The position numbers and the translations under genes were made by a program. The notes below the pieces were generated by a model that saw only the letters and a program-made list of their open reading frames with translations, was not told where the DNA came from and did no database searches. Shown here in pieces: positions 9,448 to 18,194 of a DNA stretch of 64,000 nucleotides. The DNA is from Pseudomonas sp. ANT_H12B (GTDB taxonomy: Bacteria; Pseudomonadota; Gammaproteobacteria; Pseudomonadales; Pseudomonadaceae), in assembly GCF_008369325.1 (NCBI RefSeq), contig NZ_VOBI01000014.1, positions 62,001 through 126,000 on the forward strand. The letters run 5' to 3'. Every line of letters begins with the position of its first letter. Position 1 is the first letter of the stretch.

Positions 9448-9544
9448 CCGCGACCTGCCCACGCCGCAGGCTCGCCGAGCACATGTTTATTCCGGTCTGG
9501 GCCGCCATTATCCCGGTCTACACAGGGCCTGAAAGGATCGCGCA

Positions 9545-10921
9545 ATGTTTGAAAACTTAACCGACCGTCTCTCGCAGACGCTGCGCCATGTCACCGGCAA
9601 GGCCAAGCTGACCGAAGACAACATCAAAGACACCCTGCGCGAAGTGCGCATGGCGTTGCTCGAAGCCGACGTCGCCCTGCCGGTGGTCAAAGACTTCGTC
9701 AATTCGGTCAAGGAACGCGCCGTCGGCACAGAGGTGTCGCGCAGCCTGACGCCGGGCCAGGCGTTCGTGAAGATCGTCCAGGCCGAACTCGAAAGCCTGA
9801 TGGGCGCGGCCAACGAAGACTTGAACCTGAGCGCCGTTCCTCCCGCCGTCGTGCTGATGGCCGGTTTGCAGGGTGCGGGTAAAACCACCACCGTCGGCAA
9901 ACTCGCGCGCTTCCTTAAAGAGCGCAAGAAGAAGTCGGTCATGGTCGTGTCTGCGGACGTATACCGTCCGGCGGCGATCAAGCAGCTGGAAATGCTCGCC
10001 GGTGAAGTGGGCGTTACCTTCTTCCCGTCCGACCTGAGCCAGAAGCCGGTCGACATCGCGCAAGCAGCCATTAAAGAAGCAAAACTCAAATTCATCGACG
10101 TGGTCATTGTCGATACCGCCGGTCGTCTGCACATCGACGAAGAGATGATGGGCGAGATCAAGGCGTTGCATGCCGCGATCAACCCGGTCGAAACCCTGTT
10201 CGTGGTCGACGCCATGACCGGCCAGGACGCCGCCAACACGGCCAAGGCCTTTGGCGATGCACTGCCGCTGACCGGTGTAATCCTGACCAAGGTCGACGGC
10301 GACGCCCGTGGCGGTGCCGCGCTGTCGGTCCGCGCCATCACTGGCAAGCCGATCAAGTTCATCGGTATGGGCGAGAAGAGCGAAGCGCTCGAGCCGTTCC
10401 ACCCTGAGCGAATTGCTTCGCGCATCCTCGGCATGGGCGACGTGCTCAGCCTGATCGAGCAGGCCGAGCAGACCCTCGACAAGGACAAGGCCGACAAGCT
10501 GGCCAAGAAGCTGAAGAAGGGCAAGGGCTTCGACCTCGAAGACTTCCGCGATCAGCTGCAACAGATGAAGAGCATGGGCGGCCTCGGCGGCCTCATGGAC
10601 AAATTGCCGAACATCGGCGGCGTGAACCTGGCGCAGATGGGCAACGCCCAAGGCGCGGCAGAGAAACAATTCAAGCAGATGGAAGCCATCATCAACTCCA
10701 TGACCCCGGCCGAGCGCCGCGACCCTGAGCTGATCAGCGGTTCGCGCAAGCGCCGGATCGCCATGGGTTCCGGCACCCAGGTGCAGGATATCGGTCGCTT
10801 GATCAAGCAGCACAAGCAGATGCAGAAGATGATGAAGAAATTCTCCGCGAAAGGCGGAATGGCCAAGATGATGCGCGGCATGGGCGGTATGTTGCCCCGT
10901 GGCGGCATGCCCAAGATGTAA
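9545..10921 (+). CDS. ffh: Signal recognition particle protein Ffh (SRP54)
   Basis: A 458-residue GTPase that, with 4.5S RNA, targets inner-membrane proteins co-translationally to FtsY. The order is the N domain (MFENLTDRLSQTLRHVTGKAKLTEDNIKDTL), the G domain with P-loop GLQGAGKTTT, VDTAGR and TKVDGDARGG, and the methionine-rich M domain (from about residue 300) ending MRGMGGMLPRGGMPKM. The start ATG directly opens the N domain. No sign of truncation. It is divergent from the ypjD-like gene and followed by the rpsP operon. Confidence 0.98.
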   Translation: MFENLTDRLSQTLRHVTGKAKLTEDNIKDTLREVRMALLEADVALPVVKDFVNSVKERAVGTEVSRSLTPGQAFVKIVQAELESLMGAANEDLNLSAVPPAVVLMAGLQGAGKTTTVGKLARFLKERKKKSVMVVSADVYRPAAIKQLEMLAGEVGVTFFPSDLSQKPVDIAQAAIKEAKLKFIDVVIVDTAGRLHIDEEMMGEIKALHAAINPVETLFVVDAMTGQDAANTAKAFGDALPLTGVILTKVDGDARGGAALSVRAITGKPIKFIGMGEKSEALEPFHPERIASRILGMGDVLSLIEQAEQTLDKDKADKLAKKLKKGKGFDLEDFRDQLQQMKSMGGLGGLMDKLPNIGGVNLAQMGNAQGAAEKQFKQMEAIINSMTPAERRDPELISGSRKRRIAMGSGTQVQDIGRLIKQHKQMQKMMKKFSAKGGMAKMMRGMGGMLPRGGMPKM

Positions 10922-11071
10922 AGAATCCGCACCGGCAGCGATGTCGGTGCATTACCACAGAAATGTGGGAACTCCAGCAAACCCGCACTTGGCGGGAGCT
11001 GACTGGCCGTTTTCAACGACGGCTCTATAGCAAATCTTGATGGCGGCCGAAAGACCGTCGGAAAAAGACAT

Positions 11072-11099
11072 TTGCAAAAGTCCGGATATTCCTTAGAAT
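11072..11099 (+). promoter_or_regulatory. Promoter of the rpsP-rimM-trmD-rplS operon
   Basis: A -35 TTGCAA (11072-11077) is separated by 16 bases from a -10 TAGAAT (11094-11099). It lies about 75 bases before rpsP in an otherwise non-coding 250-base gap after ffh. Confidence 0.7.
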
Positions 11100-11171
11100 A
11101 TGCGGCCTTTCGGGCACCTATGCCCGCTGTGCCTTTAGATTTGCAGCACCGACTACAGGAACGATGTTCAC

Positions 11172-11423
11172 ATGCTAACAATCCGTCTTGCCCTTGGCGG
11201 CTCCAAAAAGCGCCCGTTTTACCACTTGACCGTAACCGACAGCCGCAACCCGCGCGACGGTTCGCACAAGGAACAGGTTGGTTTCTTCAACCCTGTTGCT
11301 CGTGGTCAAGAAGTTCGTCTGTCCGTGAACCAAGAGCGCGTAGCCTACTGGCTGAGCGTTGGTGCACAACCTTCTGAGCGTGTTGCTCAGTTGTTGAAGG
11401 ACGCTGCTAAGGCTGCGGCCTGA
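11172..11423 (+). CDS. rpsP: 30S ribosomal protein S16
   Basis: An 83-residue ribosomal protein S16 (MLTIRLALGGSKKRPFYHLTVTDSR...), a component of the 30S subunit body needed for assembly. Length and sequence match the bacterial family. It is the first gene of the conserved rpsP-rimM-trmD-rplS operon; rimM begins 5 bases after its stop. Confidence 0.98.
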   Translation: MLTIRLALGGSKKRPFYHLTVTDSRNPRDGSHKEQVGFFNPVARGQEVRLSVNQERVAYWLSVGAQPSERVAQLLKDAAKAAA

Positions 11424-11428
11424 GCAAT

Positions 11429-11968
11429 ATGAACGCGACGCCAGCCATTGCTGATGATTTGATCGTTATCGGCAAAATCTATTCGATTCACGGTGTTCGC
11501 GGCGAAGTGAAGGTCTTTTCCTTTACTGATCCAATTGGAAACCTGCTGGACTACAAAAACTGGACGCTCAAGCGTGACGGTAATGTAAAGCAGGTAGAGC
11601 TGGTCAGCGGCCGTGTACATAACGGCAAGTTTCTGGTCACAAAGCTCAAAGGTCTCGATGATCGTGAAGAAGCTCGTCTTCTGGCCGGTTATGAGATCTG
11701 CGTGCCGCGTAACCTGTTTCCAGATCTGACCGACGGCGAGTACTACTGGTACCAGCTGGAAGGTCTCAAGGTCATCGACCAACTCGGGCAACTGCTCGGG
11801 AAAATCGATCACCTGCTAGAGACTGGCTCGAACGATGTCATGGTAGTCAAGCCTTGCGCTGGCAGCCTGGATGATCGCGAACGCCTGTTGCCCTATACAG
11901 AGCAATGCGTGTTGGCCGTTGACCTTGCCGCGGGCGAGATGAAGGTGGATTGGGACGCGGACTTCTAA
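11429..11968 (+). CDS. rimM: Ribosome maturation factor RimM
   Basis: A 179-residue 16S rRNA processing factor that binds S19 and helps mature the 30S head. It shows the N-terminal RimM barrel (LIVIGKIYSIHGVRGEVKVFSFTDP) and the C-terminal PRC-barrel with the conserved YYWYQLEGL segment. It is tightly spaced between rpsP and trmD. Confidence 0.97.
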   Translation: MNATPAIADDLIVIGKIYSIHGVRGEVKVFSFTDPIGNLLDYKNWTLKRDGNVKQVELVSGRVHNGKFLVTKLKGLDDREEARLLAGYEICVPRNLFPDLTDGEYYWYQLEGLKVIDQLGQLLGKIDHLLETGSNDVMVVKPCAGSLDDRERLLPYTEQCVLAVDLAAGEMKVDWDADF

Positions 11969-11970
11969 AC

Positions 11971-12723
11971 GTGGCTAATTTGCGCGTAGAAGTGATCAGT
12001 TTGTTTCCCGAGATGTTTTCCGCCATCAGCGACTACGGCATCACTAGCCGAGCGGTGAAACAGGGGCTCTTGCAGCTGACCTGTTGGAATCCGCGAGACT
12101 ACACAACGGATCGACATCACACTGTGGATGATCGCCCATTTGGCGGTGGTCCGGGCATGGTGATGAAGATCAAGCCCCTGGAAGATGCACTGGTTCAGGC
12201 CAAGGCAGCAGCCGGGGAGGCGGCGAAGGTAATTTACCTGTCCCCCCAAGGCCGTCAACTGACTCAGTCGGCGGTACGCGAGTTGGCGAATCTGGATGCA
12301 TTGATCCTGATTGCCGGCCGCTATGAAGGCATTGACGAGCGTTTTATTGATGCTCATGTCGATGAAGAGTGGTCGATTGGCGACTATGTACTGTCTGGCG
12401 GCGAGCTGCCGGCGATGGTCCTGATCGATGCGGTTACACGACTGCTGCCTGGAGCTTTAGGGCATGCGGACTCCGCGGAGGAAGATTCCTTTACGGATGG
12501 TTTGCTGGATTGCCCGCACTACACCCGACCTGAGGTGTATGCGGATCAGCGTGTTCCCGACGTGTTGCTAAGTGGCAATCACGCGCATATCCGGCGTTGG
12601 CGTTTACAGCAGTCCCTTGGTAGGACCTTTGAACGACGGGCCGATCTTCTGGAAAGCCGCTCGCTTTCTGGAGAAGAGAAGAAGCTGCTCGAGGAATACA
12701 TCCGCGAGCGGGACGATAGTTAA
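11971..12723 (+). CDS. trmD: tRNA (guanine-37 N1)-methyltransferase
   Basis: A 250-residue SPOUT-class methyltransferase that makes m1G37 in tRNAs and prevents +1 frameshifting. The start is taken as the GTG at 11971, 2 bases after the rimM stop, giving the usual N-terminus (ANLRVEVISLFPEMFSAISDYG). The trefoil-knot SAM site is seen as LIAGRYEGIDERF and SIGDYVLSGGELPAM. Full length. Confidence 0.97.
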   Translation: MANLRVEVISLFPEMFSAISDYGITSRAVKQGLLQLTCWNPRDYTTDRHHTVDDRPFGGGPGMVMKIKPLEDALVQAKAAAGEAAKVIYLSPQGRQLTQSAVRELANLDALILIAGRYEGIDERFIDAHVDEEWSIGDYVLSGGELPAMVLIDAVTRLLPGALGHADSAEEDSFTDGLLDCPHYTRPEVYADQRVPDVLLSGNHAHIRRWRLQQSLGRTFERRADLLESRSLSGEEKKLLEEYIRERDDS

Positions 12724-12768
12724 CAACGTATCGATGGTAGATCCGACGATTTACCTTAGGAGCACAGC

Positions 12769-13119
12769 ATGACTAACAAAATCATTCTTGCACTCGAAGC
12801 AGAGCAGATGACCAAAGAGATCCCTACCTTTGCCCCGGGCGACACTATTGTCGTTCAGGTGAAAGTGAAGGAAGGCGACCGTTCGCGTCTGCAAGCGTTC
12901 GAAGGTGTTGTTATCGCCAAGCGTAACCGCGGCGTAAACAGTGCTTTCACCGTTCGCAAAATCTCCAACGGTGTTGGCGTAGAGCGTACTTTCCAGACCT
13001 ACAGCCCGCAAATCGACAGCATGGCCGTTAAACGTCGCGGTGACGTACGTAAAGCCAAGCTGTACTACCTGCGTGACCTGTCCGGTAAAGCAGCTCGCAT
13101 CAAGGAAAAACTGGCTTAA
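12769..13119 (+). CDS. rplS: 50S ribosomal protein L19
   Basis: A 116-residue ribosomal protein L19, located at the subunit interface (bridge B8 region). The family pattern [35 protein letters not shown] and [16 protein letters not shown] is clear. The last gene of the rpsP operon, with a good Shine-Dalgarno (TAGGAG) and a terminator just downstream. Confidence 0.98.
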
Positions 13120-13136
13120 GTCCAGCTTCCGATGCA

Positions 13137-13167
13137 GAAAAAAGCAGCCTACGGGCTGCTTTTTTGT
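13137..13167 (+). terminator. Rho-independent terminator of the rpsP operon
   Basis: AAAAAAGCAGCC-TACG-GGCTGCTTTTTT, starting about 17 bases after the rplS stop. Confidence 0.92.
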
Positions 13168-13326
13168 TGCCTGCGTTTTACCTCACCCAAACCTGTGGGA
13201 GCGTGCGGGCGGCGTTCCGACTTGCCTGCGAATCGATCTATCAATCATCACAATGACCGCGGGCTCTATAAAGCCACAGCTGGCTATGAAAGACTTGCCG
13301 TCAGTTTTCCCGTTACCTGAGCCTTT

Positions 13327-14223
13327 ATGCCCGCCATTGACCATCCCCTGATAGACCAGTTCCTCGACGCCCTGTGGCTGGAAAAAGGCCTTTCCGATAA
13401 CACCCGCAATGCCTATCGCAGCGACCTGGCCCTGTTCAACGGCTGGCTGCAGGAAAAGGGCCTGGAGTTGATCAATGCCGGCCGCGAATTGATTCTCGAT
13501 CACTTGGCCTGGCGCCTGGAGCAAAACTACAAACCCCGCTCGACGGCGCGATTTCTCTCCGGCGTGCGTGGCTTCTATCGCTATTTGCTGCGGGAAAAGC
13601 TGATTGCCGTCGATCCGACCTTGCGTGTCGATATGCCGCAACTGGGTCGACCACTGCCTAAATCCCTGTCGGAAGCGGATGTGGAGGCCTTGTTAAAAGC
13701 ACCTGACCTGAGCGAAGCCATCGGCCAGCGCGACCGCGCCATGCTCGAAGTGCTTTATGCCTGCGGCTTGCGGGTGACGGAGCTGATCAGTCTGACGCTG
13801 GAGCAGGTCAACCTGCGTCAGGGCGTGTTGCGGGTGATGGGCAAGGGCAGCAAGGAGCGGCTGGTGCCGATGGGCGAGGAGGCGATTGTCTGGGTCGAGC
13901 GCTACATGCGCGATGGCCGCCAGGAGCTGCTCGGCGGGCGTCCCAGCGATGTCATGTTCCCCAGTCAGCGCGGCGAGCAGATGACCCGGCAAACCTTCTG
14001 GCATCGCATCAAGCACCAGGCCAAGGTCGCCGGGATCGGCAAGTCGCTGTCGCCGCACACCTTGCGCCATGCCTTCGCCACGCATTTGCTCAACCACGGC
14101 GCCGACCTGCGGGTGGTGCAAATGCTGCTCGGTCACAGCGATCTGTCGACCACCCAGATCTACACCCACGTCGCCCGCGCACGCTTGCAGGACCTGCACG
14201 CCAAACACCACCCGCGCGGATAA
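13327..14223 (+). CDS. xerD: Site-specific tyrosine recombinase XerD
   Basis: A 298-residue recombinase that, with XerC and FtsK, resolves chromosome dimers at dif. The N-terminal SAM-like DNA-binding domain (about 1-105) is followed by the catalytic domain with all active-site residues in place: R149, K173, H244, R247, H270 and nucleophile Y279. The C-terminal HVARARLQDLHAKHHPRG is typical for XerD. Divergence from mobile integrases and its position ahead of dsbC-hom-thrC, as in other Pseudomonas, make this the housekeeping copy and not a mobile-element integrase. Confidence 0.96.
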   Translation: MPAIDHPLIDQFLDALWLEKGLSDNTRNAYRSDLALFNGWLQEKGLELINAGRELILDHLAWRLEQNYKPRSTARFLSGVRGFYRYLLREKLIAVDPTLRVDMPQLGRPLPKSLSEADVEALLKAPDLSEAIGQRDRAMLEVLYACGLRVTELISLTLEQVNLRQGVLRVMGKGSKERLVPMGEEAIVWVERYMRDGRQELLGGRPSDVMFPSQRGEQMTRQTFWHRIKHQAKVAGIGKSLSPHTLRHAFATHLLNHGADLRVVQMLLGHSDLSTTQIYTHVARARLQDLHAKHHPRG

Positions 14224-14389
14224 ATACACAGGCAATCGATTCGCCTGATCGGGATGTCTCGCGTCACCCGCATTCGGCCACGCGGGCCTTATGTGGTAGG
14301 CTTTGCCGGTTTGCACGATGGGCGATTATGACCCGGTGTTTCGGCACGGGCGTTCTGATCGTCCCATTTGTCCGCCTTCAGGAGTTCTC

Positions 14390-15121
14390 ATGCGTCTGAC
14401 CCAGATTTTCGCCGCCGCAGCCATTGCGTTGGTCAGTACCTTTGCCGTCGCCGATGACGCGGCCGACAAAGCCATTCGTAAAAGCCTGGAAAACCTCCAG
14501 CTCGAAGTACCGGTAGAAACGATCACCGCCAGCCCTCTGCCAGGTCTGTACGAAGTCAAACTCAAAGGCAGCCGCGTGCTCTACGCCAGCGCCGACGGCC
14601 AATACGTCGTTCAGGGCTACATGTTCCAGCTCAAGGACGGCAAACCGGTCAACCTGACCGAGAAGACCGAGCGTCTGGGCGTCTCTAAACTGGTCAACGA
14701 AATTCCAGTGGCTGAAACCGTGGTGTACCCGGCGATCGGCGAAACCAAGTCGCACATCACCGTGTTCACCGACACCACCTGCCCGTACTGCCACAAGCTG
14801 CACGCCGAAGTGCCTGAACTGAACAAGCGCGGCATCGAAGTGCGTTATGTCGCGTTTCCGCGTCAGGGCCTGGGCTCGCCGGGTGACGAACAGCTGCAAG
14901 CAGTCTGGTGCTCGAAAGACAAGAAAGCGGCCATGGACAAAATGGTCGATGGCAAGGAAATCAAGGCCGCCAAGTGCGATAACCCGGTTTCCAAACAATT
15001 CGCGCTCGGTCAGTCGATCGGCGTGAACGGCACACCGGCCATCGTTTTGGCTGATGGCCAAGTCATTCCGGGCTACCAGCCCGCGCCACAAGTCGCCAAA
15101 CTGGCGCTGGACGCGAAATAA
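14390..15121 (+). CDS. dsbC: Periplasmic thiol:disulfide isomerase DsbC
   Basis: A 243-residue V-shaped periplasmic isomerase that reshuffles wrong disulfides and is kept reduced by DsbD. A signal peptide (MRLTQIFAAAAIALVSTFAVA) precedes the N-terminal dimerisation domain. The thioredoxin domain carries the CPYC active site at C131/C134, the cis-proline segment NGTPAIV, and the second structural cysteine pair (VWCSK / AKCDNP). The start at 14390 has AGGAG upstream; a longer in-frame start at 14303 would bury the signal peptide. xerD lies upstream and hom downstream. Confidence 0.96.
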   Translation: MRLTQIFAAAAIALVSTFAVADDAADKAIRKSLENLQLEVPVETITASPLPGLYEVKLKGSRVLYASADGQYVVQGYMFQLKDGKPVNLTEKTERLGVSKLVNEIPVAETVVYPAIGETKSHITVFTDTTCPYCHKLHAEVPELNKRGIEVRYVAFPRQGLGSPGDEQLQAVWCSKDKKAAMDKMVDGKEIKAAKCDNPVSKQFALGQSIGVNGTPAIVLADGQVIPGYQPAPQVAKLALDAK

Positions 15122-15255
15122 ATTCGCATCGTCACGGTCAGCCTTTGACGATCATGGTCCGGCGGCAGCGTTTGCCGGGCCATTAATAGAGAGCCGCGAG
15201 CATGCGGCTGTTTTCACGGCCGACCTTGAGTCGGCTGTTTTATGGGGAGTTCACA

Positions 15256-16560
15256 GTGAAACCGGTCAAAGTAGGCATCTGTGGGTTAGGGACCGTCGGT
15301 GGCGGTACCTTCAACGTACTTCAGCGCAACGCCGAGGAAATTGCTCGTCGTGCCGGGCGTGGAATCGAAGTGGCACAAATTGCCACGCGCACGCCAAAGC
15401 CTCAGTTCCAAACGACCGGTATTGCGATTACCAACGATGTCTTCGAAGTGGCCACGAACCCTGAGATCGACATCGTTATAGAGTTGGTGGGCGGCTACAC
15501 CGTTGCCCGCGAGCTGGTACTCAAGGCCATCGAGAATGGCAAGCATGTGGTCACCGCGAACAAGGCACTGATCGCCGTTCACGGTAATGAAATTTTCGCC
15601 AAGGCTCGCGAGAAGGGCGTGATCGTTGCGTTCGAAGCGGCGGTGGCCGGTGGCATTCCGGTGATCAAGGCGATCCGTGAAGGCTTGTCCGCCAACCGTA
15701 TCAACTGGGTCGCAGGCATCATCAACGGCACCGGTAACTTCATCCTCACCGAAATGCGTGAGAAGGGCCGCACCTTCGAAGACGTCCTCGCCGAGGCGCA
15801 AGCCCTGGGTTACGCCGAAGCTGATCCGACCTTCGACGTGGAAGGCATCGATGCAGCTCACAAGCTGACGATCCTCGCGTCGATCGCGTTCGGTATCCCG
15901 CTGCAATTCGACAAGGCCTACACCGAAGGCATCACCAAGCTGACCACTGCTGACGTGAACTACGCCGAAGCCTTGGGCTATCGCATCAAGCACCTCGGTG
16001 TGGCCCGCAGCACTGCTGCCGGTATCGAATTGCGTGTTCACCCGACGCTGATCCCGGCCGATCGCCTGCTCGCCAACGTCAACGGTGTGATGAACGCAGT
16101 CATGGTCAACGGTGACGCCGCCGGTTCGACCCTGTTCTACGGCGCCGGTGCCGGCATGGAACCGACCGCCTCCTCGGTGATCGCCGACTTGGTGGACGTG
16201 GTTCGCGCCATGACGTCCGATCCGGAAAACCGCGTGCCGCACCTGGCCTTCCAGCCGGATTCGCTGTCGGCCCATCCGATTTTGCCGATCGAAGCCTGCG
16301 AAAGCGCCTATTACCTGCGCATTCAGGCCAAGGATCATCCGGGCGTGTTGGCCCAGGTGGCGAGCATCCTGTCGGAGCGCGGCATCAACATCGAATCGAT
16401 CATGCAGAAGGAAGTCGAAGAACACGACGGCCTGGTACCGATGATCCTGCTGACTCACCGCGTGCTGGAGCAAGACATGAACGACGCGATCGCCGCCCTG
16501 GAAGCCTTGGCTGGCGTGGTCGGTCCGGTGATACGGATCCGCGTCGAGCACCTGAACTAA
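15256..16560 (+). CDS. hom: Homoserine dehydrogenase
   Basis: A 434-residue NAD(P)H-dependent enzyme reducing aspartate semialdehyde to homoserine for threonine and methionine synthesis. It shows the N-terminal Rossmann motif GICGLGTVGGGTFN, the catalytic region (VAGIINGTGNFILTEM) and a C-terminal ACT domain (YYLRIQAKDHPGVLAQVASIL) for feedback control. The GTG at 15256, preceded by GGGGAG, gives the normal N-terminus; an in-frame ATG at 15202 would add 18 atypical residues. thrC follows after 64 bases, likely co-transcribed. Confidence 0.96.
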   Translation: MKPVKVGICGLGTVGGGTFNVLQRNAEEIARRAGRGIEVAQIATRTPKPQFQTTGIAITNDVFEVATNPEIDIVIELVGGYTVARELVLKAIENGKHVVTANKALIAVHGNEIFAKAREKGVIVAFEAAVAGGIPVIKAIREGLSANRINWVAGIINGTGNFILTEMREKGRTFEDVLAEAQALGYAEADPTFDVEGIDAAHKLTILASIAFGIPLQFDKAYTEGITKLTTADVNYAEALGYRIKHLGVARSTAAGIELRVHPTLIPADRLLANVNGVMNAVMVNGDAAGSTLFYGAGAGMEPTASSVIADLVDVVRAMTSDPENRVPHLAFQPDSLSAHPILPIEACESAYYLRIQAKDHPGVLAQVASILSERGINIESIMQKEVEEHDGLVPMILLTHRVLEQDMNDAIAALEALAGVVGPVIRIRVEHLN

Positions 16561-16624
16561 GCCGTTATCGTTCACCGGGCCCGTGAGGGTCCGGCTTTGC
16601 GAACACTGTCTATTGGAGTCAGTC

Positions 16625-18034
16625 ATGCGTTATATCAGTACCCGCGGCCAGGCACCGGCCCTGAATTTCGAAGACGTTCTGCTGGCCGGTCTGGCCACTG
16701 ACGGCGGCCTGTACGTGCCGGAAAACCTGCCACGTTTCACCCAGGAAGAAATCGCTTCCTGGGCCGGTCTGCCGTATCACGAACTGGCCTTCCGGGTGAT
16801 GCGCCCGTTCGTGACCGGCAGCATCCCCGATGCCGATTTCAAAAAGATTCTTGAAGAAACCTACGGTGTATTCGCCCACAGCGCCGTCGCGCCGCTGCGT
16901 CAGCTGAACGGCAACGAATGGGTGCTGGAGCTGTTCCACGGCCCGACCCTGGCGTTCAAGGACTTCGCCCTGCAACTGCTCGGTCGCTTGCTCGACTATG
17001 TGCTGGAAAAGCGCGGCGAGCGCGTGGTGATTGTCGGCGCTACGTCCGGCGACACCGGTTCGGCCGCCATCGAAGGCTGCAAGCACTGCGAAAACGTCGA
17101 CATCTTCATCCTGCACCCGCACAACCGCGTGTCTGAAGTGCAGCGCCGCCAGATGACCACCCTCTTCGGCGAGAACATCCACAACATCGCCATCGAAGGC
17201 AACTTCGATGACTGCCAGGAAATGGTCAAGAACAGCTTCGCCGACCAGAGCTTCCTCAAGGGCACGCGTCTGGTGGCGGTTAACTCGATCAACTGGGCGC
17301 GGATCATGGCTCAGATCGTTTACTACTTCCACGCGGCCCTGCAACTGGGCGGCCCGGCTCGTTCGGTATCGTTCTCGGTGCCGACCGGCAACTTCGGCGA
17401 CATTTTCGCTGGTTACCTGGCACGCAACATGGGCCTGCCGATCAACCAGTTGATCGTCGCCACCAACCGCAACGACATCCTTCACCGCTTCATGAGCGGC
17501 AATCAGTACGTCAAGCAAACCCTGCACGCCACGCTGTCGCCGTCGATGGACATCATGGTGTCGTCGAACTTCGAACGCCTGCTGTTCGACCTGCACGGTC
17601 GCAACGGCGCGGCGATTGCCGGCCTGATGGACAACTTCAAGCAGGGTGGCGGCTTCAGTGTCGAAGAGGAACGCTGGACCGAAGCCCGCAAGCTGTTCGA
17701 CTCGTTGGCCGTGGACGACGCCCAAACCTGCGAAACCATCGCCGAGGTTTATGAGCAGACGGGCGAGGTGCTGGATCCGCACACCGCTATCGGTGTGAAG
17801 GCTGCGCGTGAGTGCCGTCGTAGCCTGGATATTCCGATGGTGATCCTGGGCACGGCCCATCCGGTCAAATTCCCGGACGCCGTGGAAAAAGCGGGTGTAG
17901 GAAAAGCGCTTGAACTACCTGCACATCTTTCTGATTTGTTTGAGAGAGATGAGCGCTGCACCGTGCTGCCGAATGACCTGAAAGCCGTGCAAGCCTTTGT
18001 CAGTCAGCATGGCAACCGCGGCAAGCCTCTGTAA
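16625..18034 (+). CDS. thrC: Threonine synthase
   Basis: A 469-residue PLP enzyme converting phosphohomoserine to threonine. The PLP lysine is K112 in FHGPTLAFKDFALQLLG, and the phosphate-cradle glycines are in GATSGDTGSAA. The long form with MRYISTRGQAPALNFEDVLLAGLATDGGLYVPE is the type II bacterial threonine synthase. The start ATG at 16625 has a GGAG sequence upstream. It is downstream of hom and ends at a terminator. Confidence 0.97.
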   Translation: MRYISTRGQAPALNFEDVLLAGLATDGGLYVPENLPRFTQEEIASWAGLPYHELAFRVMRPFVTGSIPDADFKKILEETYGVFAHSAVAPLRQLNGNEWVLELFHGPTLAFKDFALQLLGRLLDYVLEKRGERVVIVGATSGDTGSAAIEGCKHCENVDIFILHPHNRVSEVQRRQMTTLFGENIHNIAIEGNFDDCQEMVKNSFADQSFLKGTRLVAVNSINWARIMAQIVYYFHAALQLGGPARSVSFSVPTGNFGDIFAGYLARNMGLPINQLIVATNRNDILHRFMSGNQYVKQTLHATLSPSMDIMVSSNFERLLFDLHGRNGAAIAGLMDNFKQGGGFSVEEERWTEARKLFDSLAVDDAQTCETIAEVYEQTGEVLDPHTAIGVKAARECRRSLDIPMVILGTAHPVKFPDAVEKAGVGKALELPAHLSDLFERDERCTVLPNDLKAVQAFVSQHGNRGKPL

Positions 18035-18056
18035 CTGATTAAAGCTGTCACATTTT

Positions 18057-18088
18057 GAAGCCCGTCTCCTGACGGGCTTTCTCATTTC
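18057..18088 (+). terminator. Rho-independent terminator of hom-thrC
   Basis: Stem AAGCCCGTC-TCCT-GACGGGCTT followed by TCTCATTT, about 25 bases past the thrC stop. Confidence 0.8.
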
Positions 18089-18194
18089 TGCATGCCACAC
18101 TTGTCGTGATTCGAACTTGAAGAGTCGCCCATCAAGAGCCGTACTGAAGAGTCGCTCATGAAGGACGGGCGAGTTGATCACCAAGGAAGTGGCA

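Noticed and set aside
13193..13240. Degraded REP arm after rplS
   Set aside because: CTGTGGGAGCGTGCGG resembles a REP, but the partner arm is not recognisable; too weak to list.
13327..14223. Possible mobile-element integrase
   Set aside because: The sequence and neighbours are those of housekeeping XerD; no attachment site or tRNA nearby.
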